From Gentiana macrophylla (taxonomy: Eukaryota; Streptophyta; Magnoliopsida; Gentianales; Gentianaceae), in the NCBI GenBank assembly GCA_026214975.1, contig JAOBSW010000547.1:38025-102024 (forward strand): a DNA stretch of 64,000 nucleotides, read 5' to 3'. How positions within the stretch are numbered: position 1 is the stretch's first letter; each line of letters opens with the position of its first letter. Of the stretch, positions 43,527-53,829 are shown one piece after another. The notes under the pieces were generated by a model, which was not told the origin of the DNA, searched no databases, and saw only the letters and a list, made by a program, of their open reading frames with translations. The translations under genes were made by a program, and so were the position numbers.

Positions 43527-44484
43527 AATTCAAGCCTAGACTACACGAAAACAATTCCAATTCACAACAAGTTACCCGTTTAACATCCAAAGCGGGATTT
43601 CAAAACAATGAAGCCACAACCACAACCATAATCATCACCAAACAACCCATTCATCACCCATCACAACACCATATCACCATAACAGAGCAGAAAGAAACCA
43701 CAAATCCAGAAAAAAAAAACGAATTAAGGTAATATTCAAGTGAACGAGCCGACCCAAAGATCGAGCTCACAAAAAACGTGAATAAAATCGAGAAAAGTTG
43801 TTACTAACTTACCGAGTAGGGTGAGTAGATGCTGATTGAGGTGAAAATTAGTTCCAACAACTCCAATGTGGCTCCCAAAATCGAACTTTTTCTCCAAAAA
43901 GTCGGACTGCCAAGGGTCCTGATTCTCCAAAAAGGTGGTGTGTTGGGGAATTTGGCTATGAAAATCAAAGAGAAGGGATCAAGAGCGGTCTATAGCACTT
44001 TGAATCGCTCGAAATGGTTTAGAATCGAAGAATTTAGGTTGAGAGGAGGGCAAAAGTCGGTTTTGCGATTTGAAATCCTGAAAAAGTGAGGGTTCAAGGA
44101 AGGAAGGGGTATATATAGACAGATGCCGGACGCTCGTCCAACTCAGTGGACGGGCGTCCACTGGGAAATTAGATGAACTGGACGGGCATCCTGATATTCA
44201 GACGCTCGTCCAAACTGCCAAATTAAATACAGGATTGGAGGGAATATATCAGACGGGCGTCCAGGAATAGTGGGACTTCGTCCAAGAATCGCCATGGTGG
44301 ACGGGCGTCCAGGCATCTGGACGGACGTCCAAGGAAGAAAAATGCAAAAATTATAAAATTTCTCACAATTTAAATTTAACTTTGCATTCTTTATTAACAA
44401 CTAATAAAAACTTCAATAATACAAATGAAAATCCACGAAGTACATAAAATCACTAGAAAATAAGTAAAAACAATAGACAAATAA
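43527..44484 (-). other. Spacer upstream of the B envelope-like gene, with GACG dyads
   Basis: About 950 nt without a convincing ORF. At 44125-44330 at least seven GACG dyads occur (CGGACGCTCGTCCAAC, TGGACGGGCGTCCACTG, CAGACGGGCGTCCAGG, TGGACGGACGTCCAAG). Their arrangement resembles the leader and LTR clusters. The stretch might hold a promoter or splice acceptor for the downstream gene; I can point to no clear site. A TATA-like CCTATATATACCCC lies on the minus strand near 44107-44120, directly downstream of the dyads. Confidence 0.5.
44107..44120 (-). promoter_or_regulatory. Possible internal promoter for the B envelope-like gene
   Basis: The minus strand reads GTCTATATATACCCC just downstream of the dyad cluster, the same order (dyads then TATA) as in the LTRs. 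It lies about 590 bp before the envelope-like ATG. This is inference from arrangement only. Confidence 0.4.
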
Positions 44485-44531
44485 TGGGTTGCCTCCCACC
44501 GAGCGCTTTTGTTTAACGTCGTTTGCTCGAC
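44485..44531 (-). other. Second ORF-end two-hairpin box, element B
   Basis: GTCG-AGCAAA-CGAC, GCGCT, TGGG-AGGCAA-CCCA on the minus strand. It starts 17 nt behind the stop of the 137-codon ORF and is closest to the box of element C. Confidence 0.65.
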
Positions 44532-44548
44532 GAAACAACCTAACCACG

Positions 44549-44962
44549 CTAGTCATCGTAAATTTCCGACCAATCTAACACCCGGATAAGACGGCGGAGC
44601 ATGTCAATCGCCGGAGGGAAATCATACTCATCCTGCAAACCCCAGTCCTCACCAGCTACATCAACACCTCGAAAATGTTCAGCTTGCAGCACTAGCGCTA
44701 AATCTGTCAGCATCGGATCATTGAGGATTGTGTACGGACGTCCTAGAGCCTCCTGTAACTCCTCAGTAGTGAAGTCTCCACCTCCCGAACAACGGGGAAC
44801 AATAAGAACATAGGTGACAGTCTTGACGCGAGTACTAATATCAAAGTCTACGTGCAACACTATAGTCCCTCCCGGCCCGTCATCTACAGTGATAAGTGGG
44901 ATCCTCCTAAGGAAAGGCAACTCCACTGGTAGAACTCCGAAATCCATATCTAGAAAACACAA
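44549..44962 (-). CDS. Orphan 137-codon ORF between two boxes, element B
   Basis: I do not recognise this protein. It is intact, acidic, and reads like a folded domain: hydrophobic strands (GTIVLHVDFDI, KTVTYVLIVPRCS), then a helix-like region (FTTEELQEALGRPYTI) and an acidic end (VLDWSEIYDD). It lies about 100 nt behind the pol box and ends 17 nt before the second box, so it is a separate cistron in the region behind pol. A and D lack it. It could be a small accessory gene; the alternative is the surviving part of a longer, lost ORF. Confidence 0.5.
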   Translation of the reverse strand: MCFLDMDFGVLPVELPFLRRIPLITVDDGPGGTIVLHVDFDISTRVKTVTYVLIVPRCSGGGDFTTEELQEALGRPYTILNDPMLTDLALVLQAEHFRGVDVAGEDWGLQDEYDFPPAIDMLRRLIRVLDWSEIYDD

Positions 44963-45071
44963 CTAACTGACAGATATAAACAAAAGCAAATCTTAGTAAA
45001 CTAAACTTAAATACTAAAACTGAAACACTAAAACTACAAAAGCAAAACAAAAACAACTAATATAACGATAT

Positions 45072-45118
45072 CTAGGTTGCCCCCTAGTGGCGCTTTTGGT
45101 TAATGTCGTTAGCTCGAC
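45072..45118 (-). other. First ORF-end two-hairpin box, element B
   Basis: GTCG-AGCTAA-CGAC, GCGCC, CTAGG-GGGCAA-CCTAG on the minus strand, starting 11 nt behind the pol stop. Confidence 0.65.
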
Positions 45119-45129
45119 ACCGTTCAAGT

Positions 45130-46587
45130 TCAGCCTGGATCAGGCCATTTGACTTTTCTGCCAGCCACTACCTCGTCTAGACTCTGATTAGCAGTTTGGC
45201 TGCAAAAACAACACCTAACACATGGGGTAAGATCTTTGATAGCTCTCCAAACACGTTTAAACTTCCCCATGGTTGACTTCTTCCTCATATGAGCCCTCTG
45301 ATGATGCTTTAGCTGACGCTCCCTCTCAAACTCTTCCATATCCCAACTACCTGCTAGAACTTCTTCAGATTGACCACTACCGCCATCTTTTGAAAACAGG
45401 TCGGGTGAAAACTGGTCGAATTCCTCGACTTTTGGAGCACCACACCCGAGGATATCGAGGAAACGGACAATCAAAGGTTTCTCCTTAGGTTCACCGATAT
45501 AGTGCTTGCACCTTTGACCATTCACTCGAAATGGCTGGTCACCATAACCGCGTAGTTCTAGAACGCCTCCAGGAATAATTTGGAGAATTTCGAAGGGACC
45601 GGACCAACGTGTCCTCAACTTTCCAGGAAACAAATGTAACCTGGAATTATACAAAAGAACTTGTTCCTCTACATGAAATTCTCGTTTCTTAATTTTGGCG
45701 TCATGGAGGAGTTTTGTCTTTTCTTTACTGATCCTGGCACTTTCGTAGGCCTGGAGTCTGAACTCGTCTAATTCATGCAACTGTTGCAGTCGATGCTTAC
45801 CGCAGGATTGGGAATCAAAGTTTAGAAACTTTGTAGCCCAATAAGCTCTATGCTCTAACTCGACTGGCAGATGACATGGCTTACCATAAACCATTTGATA
45901 TGGTGATGTACCCATGGGGGTCTTATAGGCGGTTCTGTATGCCCATAGAACATCATCCAACTTCAAACTCCAGTCTTTCCTATGACTGTTGACCGTTTTC
46001 TCCAGGATTTTCTTGATACTTTGGTTGCTTCTTTCAACCTTACCACTAGTCATCGGATGATATGGTGTGCCAGTCTTGTGACGAACACCATACTTCTCAA
46101 GAACTTTCTCTAGGGGTCGGTTGCAGAAGTGCGTCCCTTCATCACTGATCAAGGCACGTGGACATCCAAACCTCATGAAGATGTTTTTCTTAAGAAATTT
46201 CATGACCGTCTTATGATCATTGTGAGGAGTGGCTTGAGCCTCCACCCATTTTGACACGTAATCTACGCAGACTAAGATGTATTTGTTACCACAAGATGAT
46301 GGGAATGGTCCCATAAAATCGATACCCCATACATCAAAGACTTCGCATTCTAAGATGGGTTTCAAAGGCATGTCAAAACGCCTTGTCAGAGTATCGGTTC
46401 TTTGGCATCTATCACAAGGTTTATAGAAAGCTTCTGTGTCTTTAAAGATCGTGGGCCAATAGAAACCGGATTGGAAGATCTTAGCAACGGTTTTCCACGG
46501 ACCAAAGTGACCTCCAGTGGGTCCTTTGTGGCCTTCGTTCAATGATATCACTATTTGCTCGGACTCAGGAACACATCTTCTAAGCAA
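45130..46587 (-). CDS. pol: B pol: integrase with Cys tail
   Basis: A long open frame (485 codons) covers most of integrase. The zinc region is [17 protein letters not shown] with CDRCQRTD; its first His region (QCHS) has changed to LNEGHKGPT near the start. The core [20 protein letters not shown] and [10 protein letters not shown] shows the D,D-35-E residues. The C-terminal domain ([14 protein letters not shown]) precedes an acidic region and the Cys tail (CVRCCFCSQ) ending KWPDPG. The start is not a true start; it is part of the gag-pol polyprotein. Frame breaks lie upstream of 46587. Confidence 0.9.
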   Translation of the reverse strand: MLRRCVPESEQIVISLNEGHKGPTGGHFGPWKTVAKIFQSGFYWPTIFKDTEAFYKPCDRCQRTDTLTRRFDMPLKPILECEVFDVWGIDFMGPFPSSCGNKYILVCVDYVSKWVEAQATPHNDHKTVMKFLKKNIFMRFGCPRALISDEGTHFCNRPLEKVLEKYGVRHKTGTPYHPMTSGKVERSNQSIKKILEKTVNSHRKDWSLKLDDVLWAYRTAYKTPMGTSPYQMVYGKPCHLPVELEHRAYWATKFLNFDSQSCGKHRLQQLHELDEFRLQAYESARISKEKTKLLHDAKIKKREFHVEEQVLLYNSRLHLFPGKLRTRWSGPFEILQIIPGGVLELRGYGDQPFRVNGQRCKHYIGEPKEKPLIVRFLDILGCGAPKVEEFDQFSPDLFSKDGGSGQSEEVLAGSWDMEEFERERQLKHHQRAHMRKKSTMGKFKRVWRAIKDLTPCVRCCFCSQTANQSLDEVVAGRKVKWPDPG

Positions 46588-47331
46588 ACCATCTTACTGA
46601 GATCTTAAAAGATAAGGTTCATCCCAAACGAAGATTTTAAATCGAGAAGAACTTTTCTTCTCCTCGATAAGACAATTCGGATCGAGATATCGGGCATGAC
46701 GGTAATTGACAATGGCAGAATACCAGGGGAACATCGGGAGGACAACTCGATAAGCATAATGTTCTCAGAGGAAAGTAAAGATCTATATCATCCGGATCAT
46801 CTTTTCCTCACTTAGCATTCTCGAACGTGATCAGCCACTACGTTTTCACTACCCTTTTTGTCTTTAATCTGGACATCAAACTCTTGTAGGGTCAGTATCC
46901 AACGTAGTAGGCGCGGTTTGGCCTCTTTCTTAGTCATCGATATCGCATAAGCGGCGTGATCACCCACACAATCACTTGAGCACCTAACAAGTAACTCTGA
47001 AACTTGTCCATAGCAAAGACTACGGCCAATAATTCCTTTTCAAAGATAGTTAACTTGAGATGGATTCAATGTGTGATGGCGTAATAGATTGTTTGGAATT
47101 TACCTTTGATTCTTTGTCCTAGAAACGACACCAATCGCATAGTTTGATGCGTCGCACATAAGCTCAAAAGCGAGTTCCAATAAAGCGATATAAGAATTGG
47201 AGCAGAGATTAAACGATCCTTAAGCTCCTTAAACGCTTGCTTGCAGCTCTCATCAAAATTGAACTCAACGTCATCCTTAAGTAAAGTAGGCATGGGGCTT
47301 GGCTATCTTGGAGAAGTCTTGAATGAATCTT
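46588..47331 (-). pseudogene. pol: B pol: RNase H region, decayed
   Basis: Fragments in several frames: LLKDDVEFNFDESCKQAFKE and LISAPILISLYWN (47293-47066), then near 46940-46830 [20 protein letters not shown] with SENVVADHV. Stops and shifts are frequent. It is the worst damaged part of B. Confidence 0.75.
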
Positions 47332-47879
47332 CTATAAACCGACACGCCCAAGAAAACCTCTCACTTCACGCACATTCTTAGGATAGCTCATCTTCTCGAT
47401 AGCTTCTACTTTTGCCCTGTCAACTTCTATACCTTTGGCTGAGATTTTGTGGCCAAGAACTATTCCTTCATCTACCATGAAATGACATTTTTCCCAATTG
47501 AGCACTAAGTTCTTTTCCACGATCCGATAGCACTTGGTCAAGGTTGTCAAGACAATCATCGAAGGACTGACCAAAGACCGAAAAATCGTCCATAAAGATC
47601 TCCAAACACTTTTCAACTAGCCCGTCAAAGATAGCCACCATACATCGTTGAAATGTAGCTGGGGCATTGCAGAGACCAAATGGCATTCGCCTTTTAGCGA
47701 ATGTACCATAAGGGCAGGTGAAAGTGGTCTTTTCTTGGTCAGCTGGATCAATGGGTATTTGAAAGTATCCTGAATAACCATCCAGGAAGCAGTAGAATGC
47801 GTGTCCCGCCAGACGCTCAAGCATCTGGTCAATGAATGGAAGGGGAAAGTGATCCTTCATGGTTACCTCATTGAGCTTC
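47332..47879 (-). pseudogene. pol: B pol: reverse transcriptase palm and thumb, frameshifted
   Basis: MKDHFPLPFIDQMLERLAG, YFQIPIDPADQEKTTFTCPY, RRMPFGLCNAPATFQRC and the active site FMDDFSVFGQ (~47590) are in one frame to about 47510. The next frame has NLVLNWEKCHFMVDEGIVLG and VREVRGFLGRVG. The join with the fingers near 47890 is also shifted, where the YRVCIDYRKL stretch has been garbled. Confidence 0.88.
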
Positions 47880-49543
47880 CTATAATCGTCTGAGACTCAG
47901 AATCAAAGTGACAAGTCTCAATGCTATTTCCTCTCCCTTCTCATTCTTCTCAATCGTAATTCCACCTTTCTTGGGAACTACCTGAGTCGGGGACACCCAT
48001 TCACCATCCGCGATGGCATAAATGATTCCCATGTCCAGAAGTTTGATAATTTCTTTTTTAACCACCTCTTGCATATGAGGGTTAAGCCTCCTCTGGGGCT
48101 GTCTAACACATTTTGCACCCTCATTTGTCTTGATCTTGTGCATACAGATGTCCGGAGATATCCCTCTGATATCTCCTACTTGCCAGCCAAAAGCTTTTTC
48201 ATTTTTCTTCAAGACGTTGATCAATTTCATTTCCTCTAAACGAGACAGCTTGGCAGATATGATCAAAGGAAGCTTGTCACCTTCTCTTAGAAACACATAC
48301 TTAAGATGTTTAGGAAACGGCTTCAGCACCAAATCTGTAGGGGGGTCTTCTAAACTAGACTTGAGATCTCCACTTTTCAACTCAACATCGCTGAGTTTAC
48401 TGAGCGGTCCCACTGCCAAAGCTTCTCCTTCCAACAACTCATCCTTAAATTCAGCTTCTAACCGCTCTAGACTTACCACACCATGATTATTCAAATTATC
48501 AACCAGTCGCTCATACTCCGTTGCAACAACCATGACTTGCTTTTCCATCAAATCATCGAAGTCATCAACCATCTCCTCAATGGAAAAACCGGTTGGAGGA
48601 CTAGAGGGTATTTGAATGGATTTGGAAACATTATAGCTTACCTCTTGATCACCAACACGGATTGTCACTCGCCCGCCATCGCAGTCAATGAGGGCTCGAG
48701 CTGTAGACAAAAAAGGTCTCCCAAGAATCAGGGGAACATTTTCATCCTTTTCAATGTCCAAGACGTACCAGTCGACGGGAATGGTAAATCTGTCGATTTG
48801 AACTAGCACGTCTTTCAGGATTCCCGCTACTTTCTTAGAAGATCTATCAGCGAATTGCAGATTCATGGTAGTGGGTTCTAGAAGATCAATTAATCCCAGC
48901 TGTTTGCATACAGACAATGGCATGAGGCTTATAGATGCACCCAAGTCACACAAAGAGTTAGGGAAGACCAGGCCTCCCATTAACACTGTAAGCACGAACT
49001 TTCCAGGGTCACCTCTCTTGGTTGGTAAGTCTTCATAATTGATCATTGAACAATCCTCACCAATCAGCCTCTCCATGTCTGACAACTTCTTCTTGGAAGA
49101 GACAACATCCTTAATGAATTTAGTATACTTAGGCATCTCAACCAAGACCTCAGATAATGGAAGATTTACCTGAGTATTTTTCAAAATATTCAGCACCTTT
49201 TCATACTTCTTATCTTCACTAAAGGGAATGTTGCTCTTTCTTGGTGGGAATGGAAGCTTTTTCAGATCATTCTCAGAGAAGACTTTCTTTGAAGATGAAC
49301 TGATAGCTTTGTCTTCCAAATCCTTCCACCTTACTACCTTCTCATTCTTCTTACTCGTCAGGGGATCAGCCTCCTGACTCTCACTTGTTTCTTCATTCCT
49401 CAGGGGTTCAGTCACCTGAGGACTTTCAATTCTTTCACCTCTCAGGGGATCAGCCACCTGAGTTTTCTCTTCCGGCCAAGGGGAGTGTAGGTGCCCAGCT
49501 TCCCCTCCTGCCTTATCAATGGCAGGAGGGGCTAGTGGTTTCC
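47880..49543 (-). CDS. pol: B pol: protease and reverse transcriptase fingers
   Basis: The frame is in -1 relation to gag and is open from upstream of the gag stop, so it needs no start codon of its own; the first GTG at 49457 is not a real start. Protease: GGLVFPNSLCDLGASISLMP with D-L-G-A-S, then [21 protein letters not shown] linker (DDFDDLMEKQVMVVATEYER) leads to KYVFLREGDKLPLIISAKLS, RQPQRRLNPHMQEVVKKE and EWVSPTQVVPKKGG. It breaks near 47890. It is the cleanest protease in the window. Confidence 0.9.
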
Positions 49544-49544
49544 C
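49502..49544 (-). promoter_or_regulatory. Candidate -1 ribosomal frameshift signal at gag/pol junction, element B
   Basis: The minus strand gag frame reads CAG GGA AAC CAC TAG. G GGA AAC is at 49544-49538. After the 6-nt spacer CACTAG comes an 11-bp perfect hairpin, CCCCTCCTGCC (49531-49521) with GGCAGGAGGGG (49512-49502), loop of 8. Pol continues in the -1 frame without a stop. The same layout is in A with a shorter stem and changed loop. Confidence 0.75.
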
Positions 49545-51253
49545 TGGTGGGAAGGACCACTAACTTGAGCACCACTTCTGAGGTTCATTGCACTGGCCTC
49601 CTCTCTACCGTATGGAATTGAAGGCACGAGGTCAGTACATGGGCCTTTGTTCAAATCGGTCTGAGCAACTTGACCACCCTTTGGATTCTTCTCGGTGAAA
49701 CTGGGCAGCTGCCCTGGGGGTCTAGAAGCTAACTGTTCAGCCAGTTGCCCGATTTGCCTCTCAAGGTTTTGGTTTGTACTTATCAAGAGTTGGATACTTT
49801 TATTTTGCTCCTCCAACTTGGCTTCAAGATTGTTAGATTGGGAGGGGCTTTGAGAATTCTGGAAATTGGGCTGGTTGGGCCGACTTTGAAATTGAGAATT
49901 AGAATTGGAAGGCCAATTCTGATTGAACCTTTGGTTGGAAAAATTCGAGTTTTGGTTCTGACTAAAACCAGGGTTTCTATTGAAATTTTGATTCGAATTG
50001 AAATTCGAATTAGGATTGAAACCAGAAGATTGATTAAACCCGTGGTTTTGGAAATTTTGCTGGCCAGAAACTTGATTAGACCTTTGGTTGTTTTGGCCAT
50101 AGAATGCGTGCACTTCAGCATTCTGTCCGTTCATAGGACAAAATTTATATGTGTGCCCCACCTCGTCACAATTTTGACATGTGACTTGATTATACTGTCC
50201 ATAATCATGAACAACATTCACTTGATAAGGTGTAGGGGGACTAAACTGACACTGGTCATTCATATGGCCAGTCTAACAGCAATTTTCGCAGTACAAAACC
50301 TGAGGGTTCTGTGGAAAAGAAGAAGTTTGATTTATCGGATTTGAAATTTGAGATGCTGCCATCTGCTTCTACAGCTTGGCGATCAAACTTTCCATGTTTA
50401 CCTCCTCAACCTTAGGAGGAGGAGGTGCTTGAATAGCTTGATAAGATGGAGCATAGTTATATTTAGCAATGTCCTCGAACAATGCCCATCCCTCTTCAGG
50501 TGTTTTCTTCAAAAATGCCCCACCAGATGAACTATTGACCATGCCTTTTGTAAGCTCGGGCAATCCACTAAAGAATGTGTTGACTTGTCTTTGCAGTGGC
50601 AAGCCATGGTGGGGACACTTTCTAAGCAGAGATTTGAATCTTTTCCAACAATCGAAAAAAGATTCATTCTCCTTCTGGTAGAAAGTGAAAATCTTGTTCA
50701 AACACTGGGTTGTTTTTGAAGGTGGAAAGTATTGACTCAGGAACTCCTTTTCGAGTTCAGCCCAAGTGGTAATTGATTCAGAGAGAAGAGAAGTATACCA
50801 CTCCTTCGCTTCTCCCTTGAGAGAAAATGGAAAAAGTTTCAGTTTAATTGCATCCTCACTTACTCCTTGGATACGTGTGGTGCCGCATATCTCCAAGAAT
50901 GTATGCAAGTGAGTGTGTGGATTCTCCGACTGAAACCCATGAAAGATTGATGCATGCTGCATCATCTGGATGAGGCCAGGCCTTAGCTCAAAGGTCTGTG
51001 CAGTGATGGTTGGAATAACAATAGCCGGGTTGACTGTGACTGCGCCAGGCATGGCGTAGTCTGCCAACGTACGTCTATCATTAGCAGCCATTATTACAAA
51101 ATCAGTGATTTCCTTGGCTAACTGATCCTCAAGATCTTGCTCGGCTCTGCCTGCCTGAACCGCAGAAAGGAAGATCCGCCTGTTTGGCCGGACTACGGTT
51201 CGCTCGGGGTCAGGGGTGTATAGTAATGGTCCCTTTCGACTCCGAGTTTGCAT
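49532..51253 (-). pseudogene. gag: B gag with two in-frame TAG codons
   Basis: I choose the ATG at 51253 (MQTRSRKGPLLY), since A conserves it and lacks the upstream one. The capsid-type domain holds TTRIQGVSEDAIKLKLFPFS, KEWYTSLLSESITTWAELEK, RKCPHHGLPLQRQVNTFF and GWALFEDIAKYNYAPSYQ. Two CCHC knuckles follow: CENC...GHMNDQC, which holds a TAG at 50273-50275, and CQNCDEVGHTYKFC. Then an Asn/Gln-rich region (FNSNQNFNRNPGFSQNQ) and a coiled part (LEEQNKSIQLLISTNQNLER). A first TAG is at 50369-50371. The gag stop is TAG at 49532-49534. Otherwise the 573-codon frame is open. Confidence 0.88.
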
Positions 51254-51763
51254 AAACCGGACCAAAAACAAGTGAAAGCAACCTAAAGAAAAAGAAATTA
51301 AAAGCCTAACTAAAAATTAAAGCCTAAGAAGAGAAAAAGAATTGAAAAAAGGTTAAAGCAAGGGCATAGACGGACGTCCATAAACCTGGACGGGCGTCTG
51401 GCTGGAATTTAAACAGGACGGGCGTCTGAAGATCCAAACGCTCGTCTGATCAACTGAAGAACTGGACGCTCGTCCAACGGGTTAAAGATGATTCAGAGTT
51501 GAAATTTTTAGAACAGACGGGCGTCCACTGGTCTAGACGCCCGTTTGGAAGCAGAAAACTGAGCAGGTATGGAGAAGCACAGCAGGAAAACAGAAAAACA
51601 GAAAATCAAATCGAAAGGACGAACTAATCACAAGGGGCTATAGATAGAAGATCTCAAACTAAAACCCTAATATCCTAATAACCTAACGATTATCAACTAA
51701 AACAAAAATAAAAACGAAGTGAAAACAAGTAAACGAAAAAAAACAAAAACTAGACAGCCGTCC
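51254..51763 (-). other. B gag leader with GACG dyads
   Basis: About 510 nt between primer site and gag. Between 51369 and 51546 about eight dyads occur, such as CTGGACGGGCGTCTGG, CTGGACGCTCGTCCAAC and CAGACGGGCGTCCACTGG. A has the same cluster in its leader. Confidence 0.55.
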
Positions 51764-51766
51764 GGT

Positions 51767-51784
51767 TCCCCGGCAACGGCGCCA
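51767..51784 (-). other. Primer binding site, element B
   Basis: The minus strand reads TGGCGCCGTTGCCGGGGA seven bases behind the LTR end, identical to A. Confidence 0.85.
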
Positions 51785-51791
51785 AAAAACT

Positions 51792-53327
51792 TGTCACGGA
51801 TTTATCTAACACAGCAAACAAGTAATAAATATTTATAAATCCGGTTTCCCTCAAGTATAAGGATCGTAGTAAAGAGGTTGATACCGGGTCGATCTTACGG
51901 GGAACTGGCGATTGCTAACCCTAGTTTTTGTCTAACTAAATTATGTCACGAAAAACTAATCTAAACAGCGGATAAAACTAAACGAAACTGGAAATAAACT
52001 TAACTAAAACGTAAAACTGGACAGAAGATATGATCTAAAGCCAGGAAAGATACGGGTTATGAACTATTAAACTAAAGCTAGTATAAAGTAAAAATAACTA
52101 ATCTAGACAATTCAAGTTTTCGCGGGATTAAATTCAAGTTTTAACGAGCAAACGAGCGATTGATCCACCTATCCTAACAAGTATCAATTCCTATCTCAAT
52201 TATATTGCGTCTTCTAACCAAGTTGTGGTTTCACCTCGTCTAAGGCATGAACCCCAATTTCTTAGGTAATTCACCTATTAATCTATATCTTTCGATCTAA
52301 GATTAACGATTTTACAAAGCAAGGTGTAAACTTTAACCTAGCAATCTAACCTACTAACTCTCGTTATGATAGATTAAACAACTATTCCTTATCATGGTGA
52401 TCTAAGGTTTATAGAGATTTTCATCAAAATAAAACAATCATAACATGCAAATCTTTCGATGCATTTGCAATTAAACAATAAAAACAATGATAAAGGAAAC
52501 AACTTAAGATAAAAACTCACAATATAATCGCAGAAACGGAATCAAAACGTGTAGGATGGCTTCACAATGCTCGTTTGATGAAGCTTAGCCTCTCAACATC
52601 TTCAGGAAACTTGAAATTGCAGAAAAATCTAACATACAACTACCTACTTTTAATCTAGAATTTGGAGCATAAAAACTGGAATAAAAGAAGGAAAAACGCA
52701 GCCTAAAGCCGCCCCTAGGTTTAGGGTTTTGAATAATGTGTAATTGGTATCTCATATGTGGAGATAACAGCTGCTATATATAGAGTTTTGAGTCGGTTTC
52801 ACTAAGTCGGCCGACGGACGCTCGTTCGGACTTGTGAACGCCCGTCCAGATGGAATTGGACTGCTTCAGACGCCCGTTCAGACGGCGTCCAAATTCTCTG
52901 TATCAAAATCGCATCTCCGGACGCCCGTCTTCTTAATCAAACGCCCGTCCACTCTGGACGGGACTTGGACGCTCGTTCATCTGGATCAAATTTTGATTTC
53001 TTGAACTTTATCTCTTTTTCCTCTATCTCATTCCTTCATTATCTCTTTTATCATCAATTAGCTCGAACTTAATCAACTTTTGATCATCTTTTCAGCCTCA
53101 AACATGTATCTATAACATATAAAAACATCGCAAAATGTAATAATGTCCAATTAAACATAAAATCATATTAAAAACACCAAAATTAACCAATATTGCGAAT
53201 AACTTACTTAAAACCTCATTTACTCAATATATCGATTAAACACTCGTTTCTTACGCGATTTAATGCAAATACGGGGGAAAATATCATAGAATATAGCGTT
53301 ATAAATTGTATAAATTCACCCTTAACA
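51792..53327 (-). repeat. 5' LTR of element B
   Basis: 1536 bp, near-identical to 39047-40581. TATA box TATATATA at 52775-52782 (minus), dyads at 52810-52985 upstream of it, telobox-like CTAAACCTAGG at 52713-52727 downstream. Followed by target duplication GTCAT. Confidence 0.93.
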
Positions 53328-53829
53328 GTCATGTTGGGTGAGCTCACTTGACAGATCAGGCATTGGTATTAAACTTCATCTTATATTATCAGTTGGACAA
53401 AACAAGAAGAATTGAAGATCAGTAGAGTAACTTTATCAGCAGGCTGTTGAGGCACTTTATCAGCAGGCTGCTGAACCAACTCTACAGATGACATGGCTAC
53501 TAAAGAAAACGTTACTCAGTCAAACTTACAAAAGTCAAAAAGCAAAATAGCGGGATATTTATTCTATCTTTATAACTGCGGTTACACGATCTGACGGTTA
53601 CAAATATTTTTGGTTAAGTTATGGACCACGTGTCAAGATCTCATTAATTCAAATTTAATCGTGGTTAATGCTACAAGATTACGATCCGACAGATTTCCAA
53701 CCACTACTCTGTTATATATACAGACCTATACACAGAAGATAGTTACAACTCTCTTAATCGCTATTCTCTTGCAAATCCTTTGTGTGAACTCATATTTGAA
53801 AACTTTCTTCTTCATCTTTCTCTTTTATA
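53328..53829 (+). other. G spacer between pol and envelope-like gene
   Basis: It completes the second copy of the tandem repeat (to about 53374), then holds two TTTATCAGCAGGCTG repeats (53428, 53457) and about 350 nt with no ORF of note. Confidence 0.5.

Larger units (their letters stand above)
39047..53327 (-). mobile_element. Element B: large Athila-type element with envelope-like gene
   Basis: LTRs 39047-40581 and 51792-53327 flank 11.2 kb. A perfect target duplication GTCAT (39042-39046, 53328-53332) shows insertion into the spacer of G. On the minus strand: primer site, leader, gag, frameshift signal, pol, ORF-end box, orphan ORF, second box, envelope-like gene, 3' region, polypurine tract. 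LTRs are nearly identical except for a cluster of changes near 40195-40235, so it is the youngest or among the youngest elements. Gag and pol carry only a few lesions. Confidence 0.95.

Noticed and set aside
49745..50344. 199-codon plus-strand ORF rich in Ile, Arg and Leu
   Set aside because: It is the reverse of the Asn/Gln-rich part of B gag; the odd composition follows from the opposite strand.
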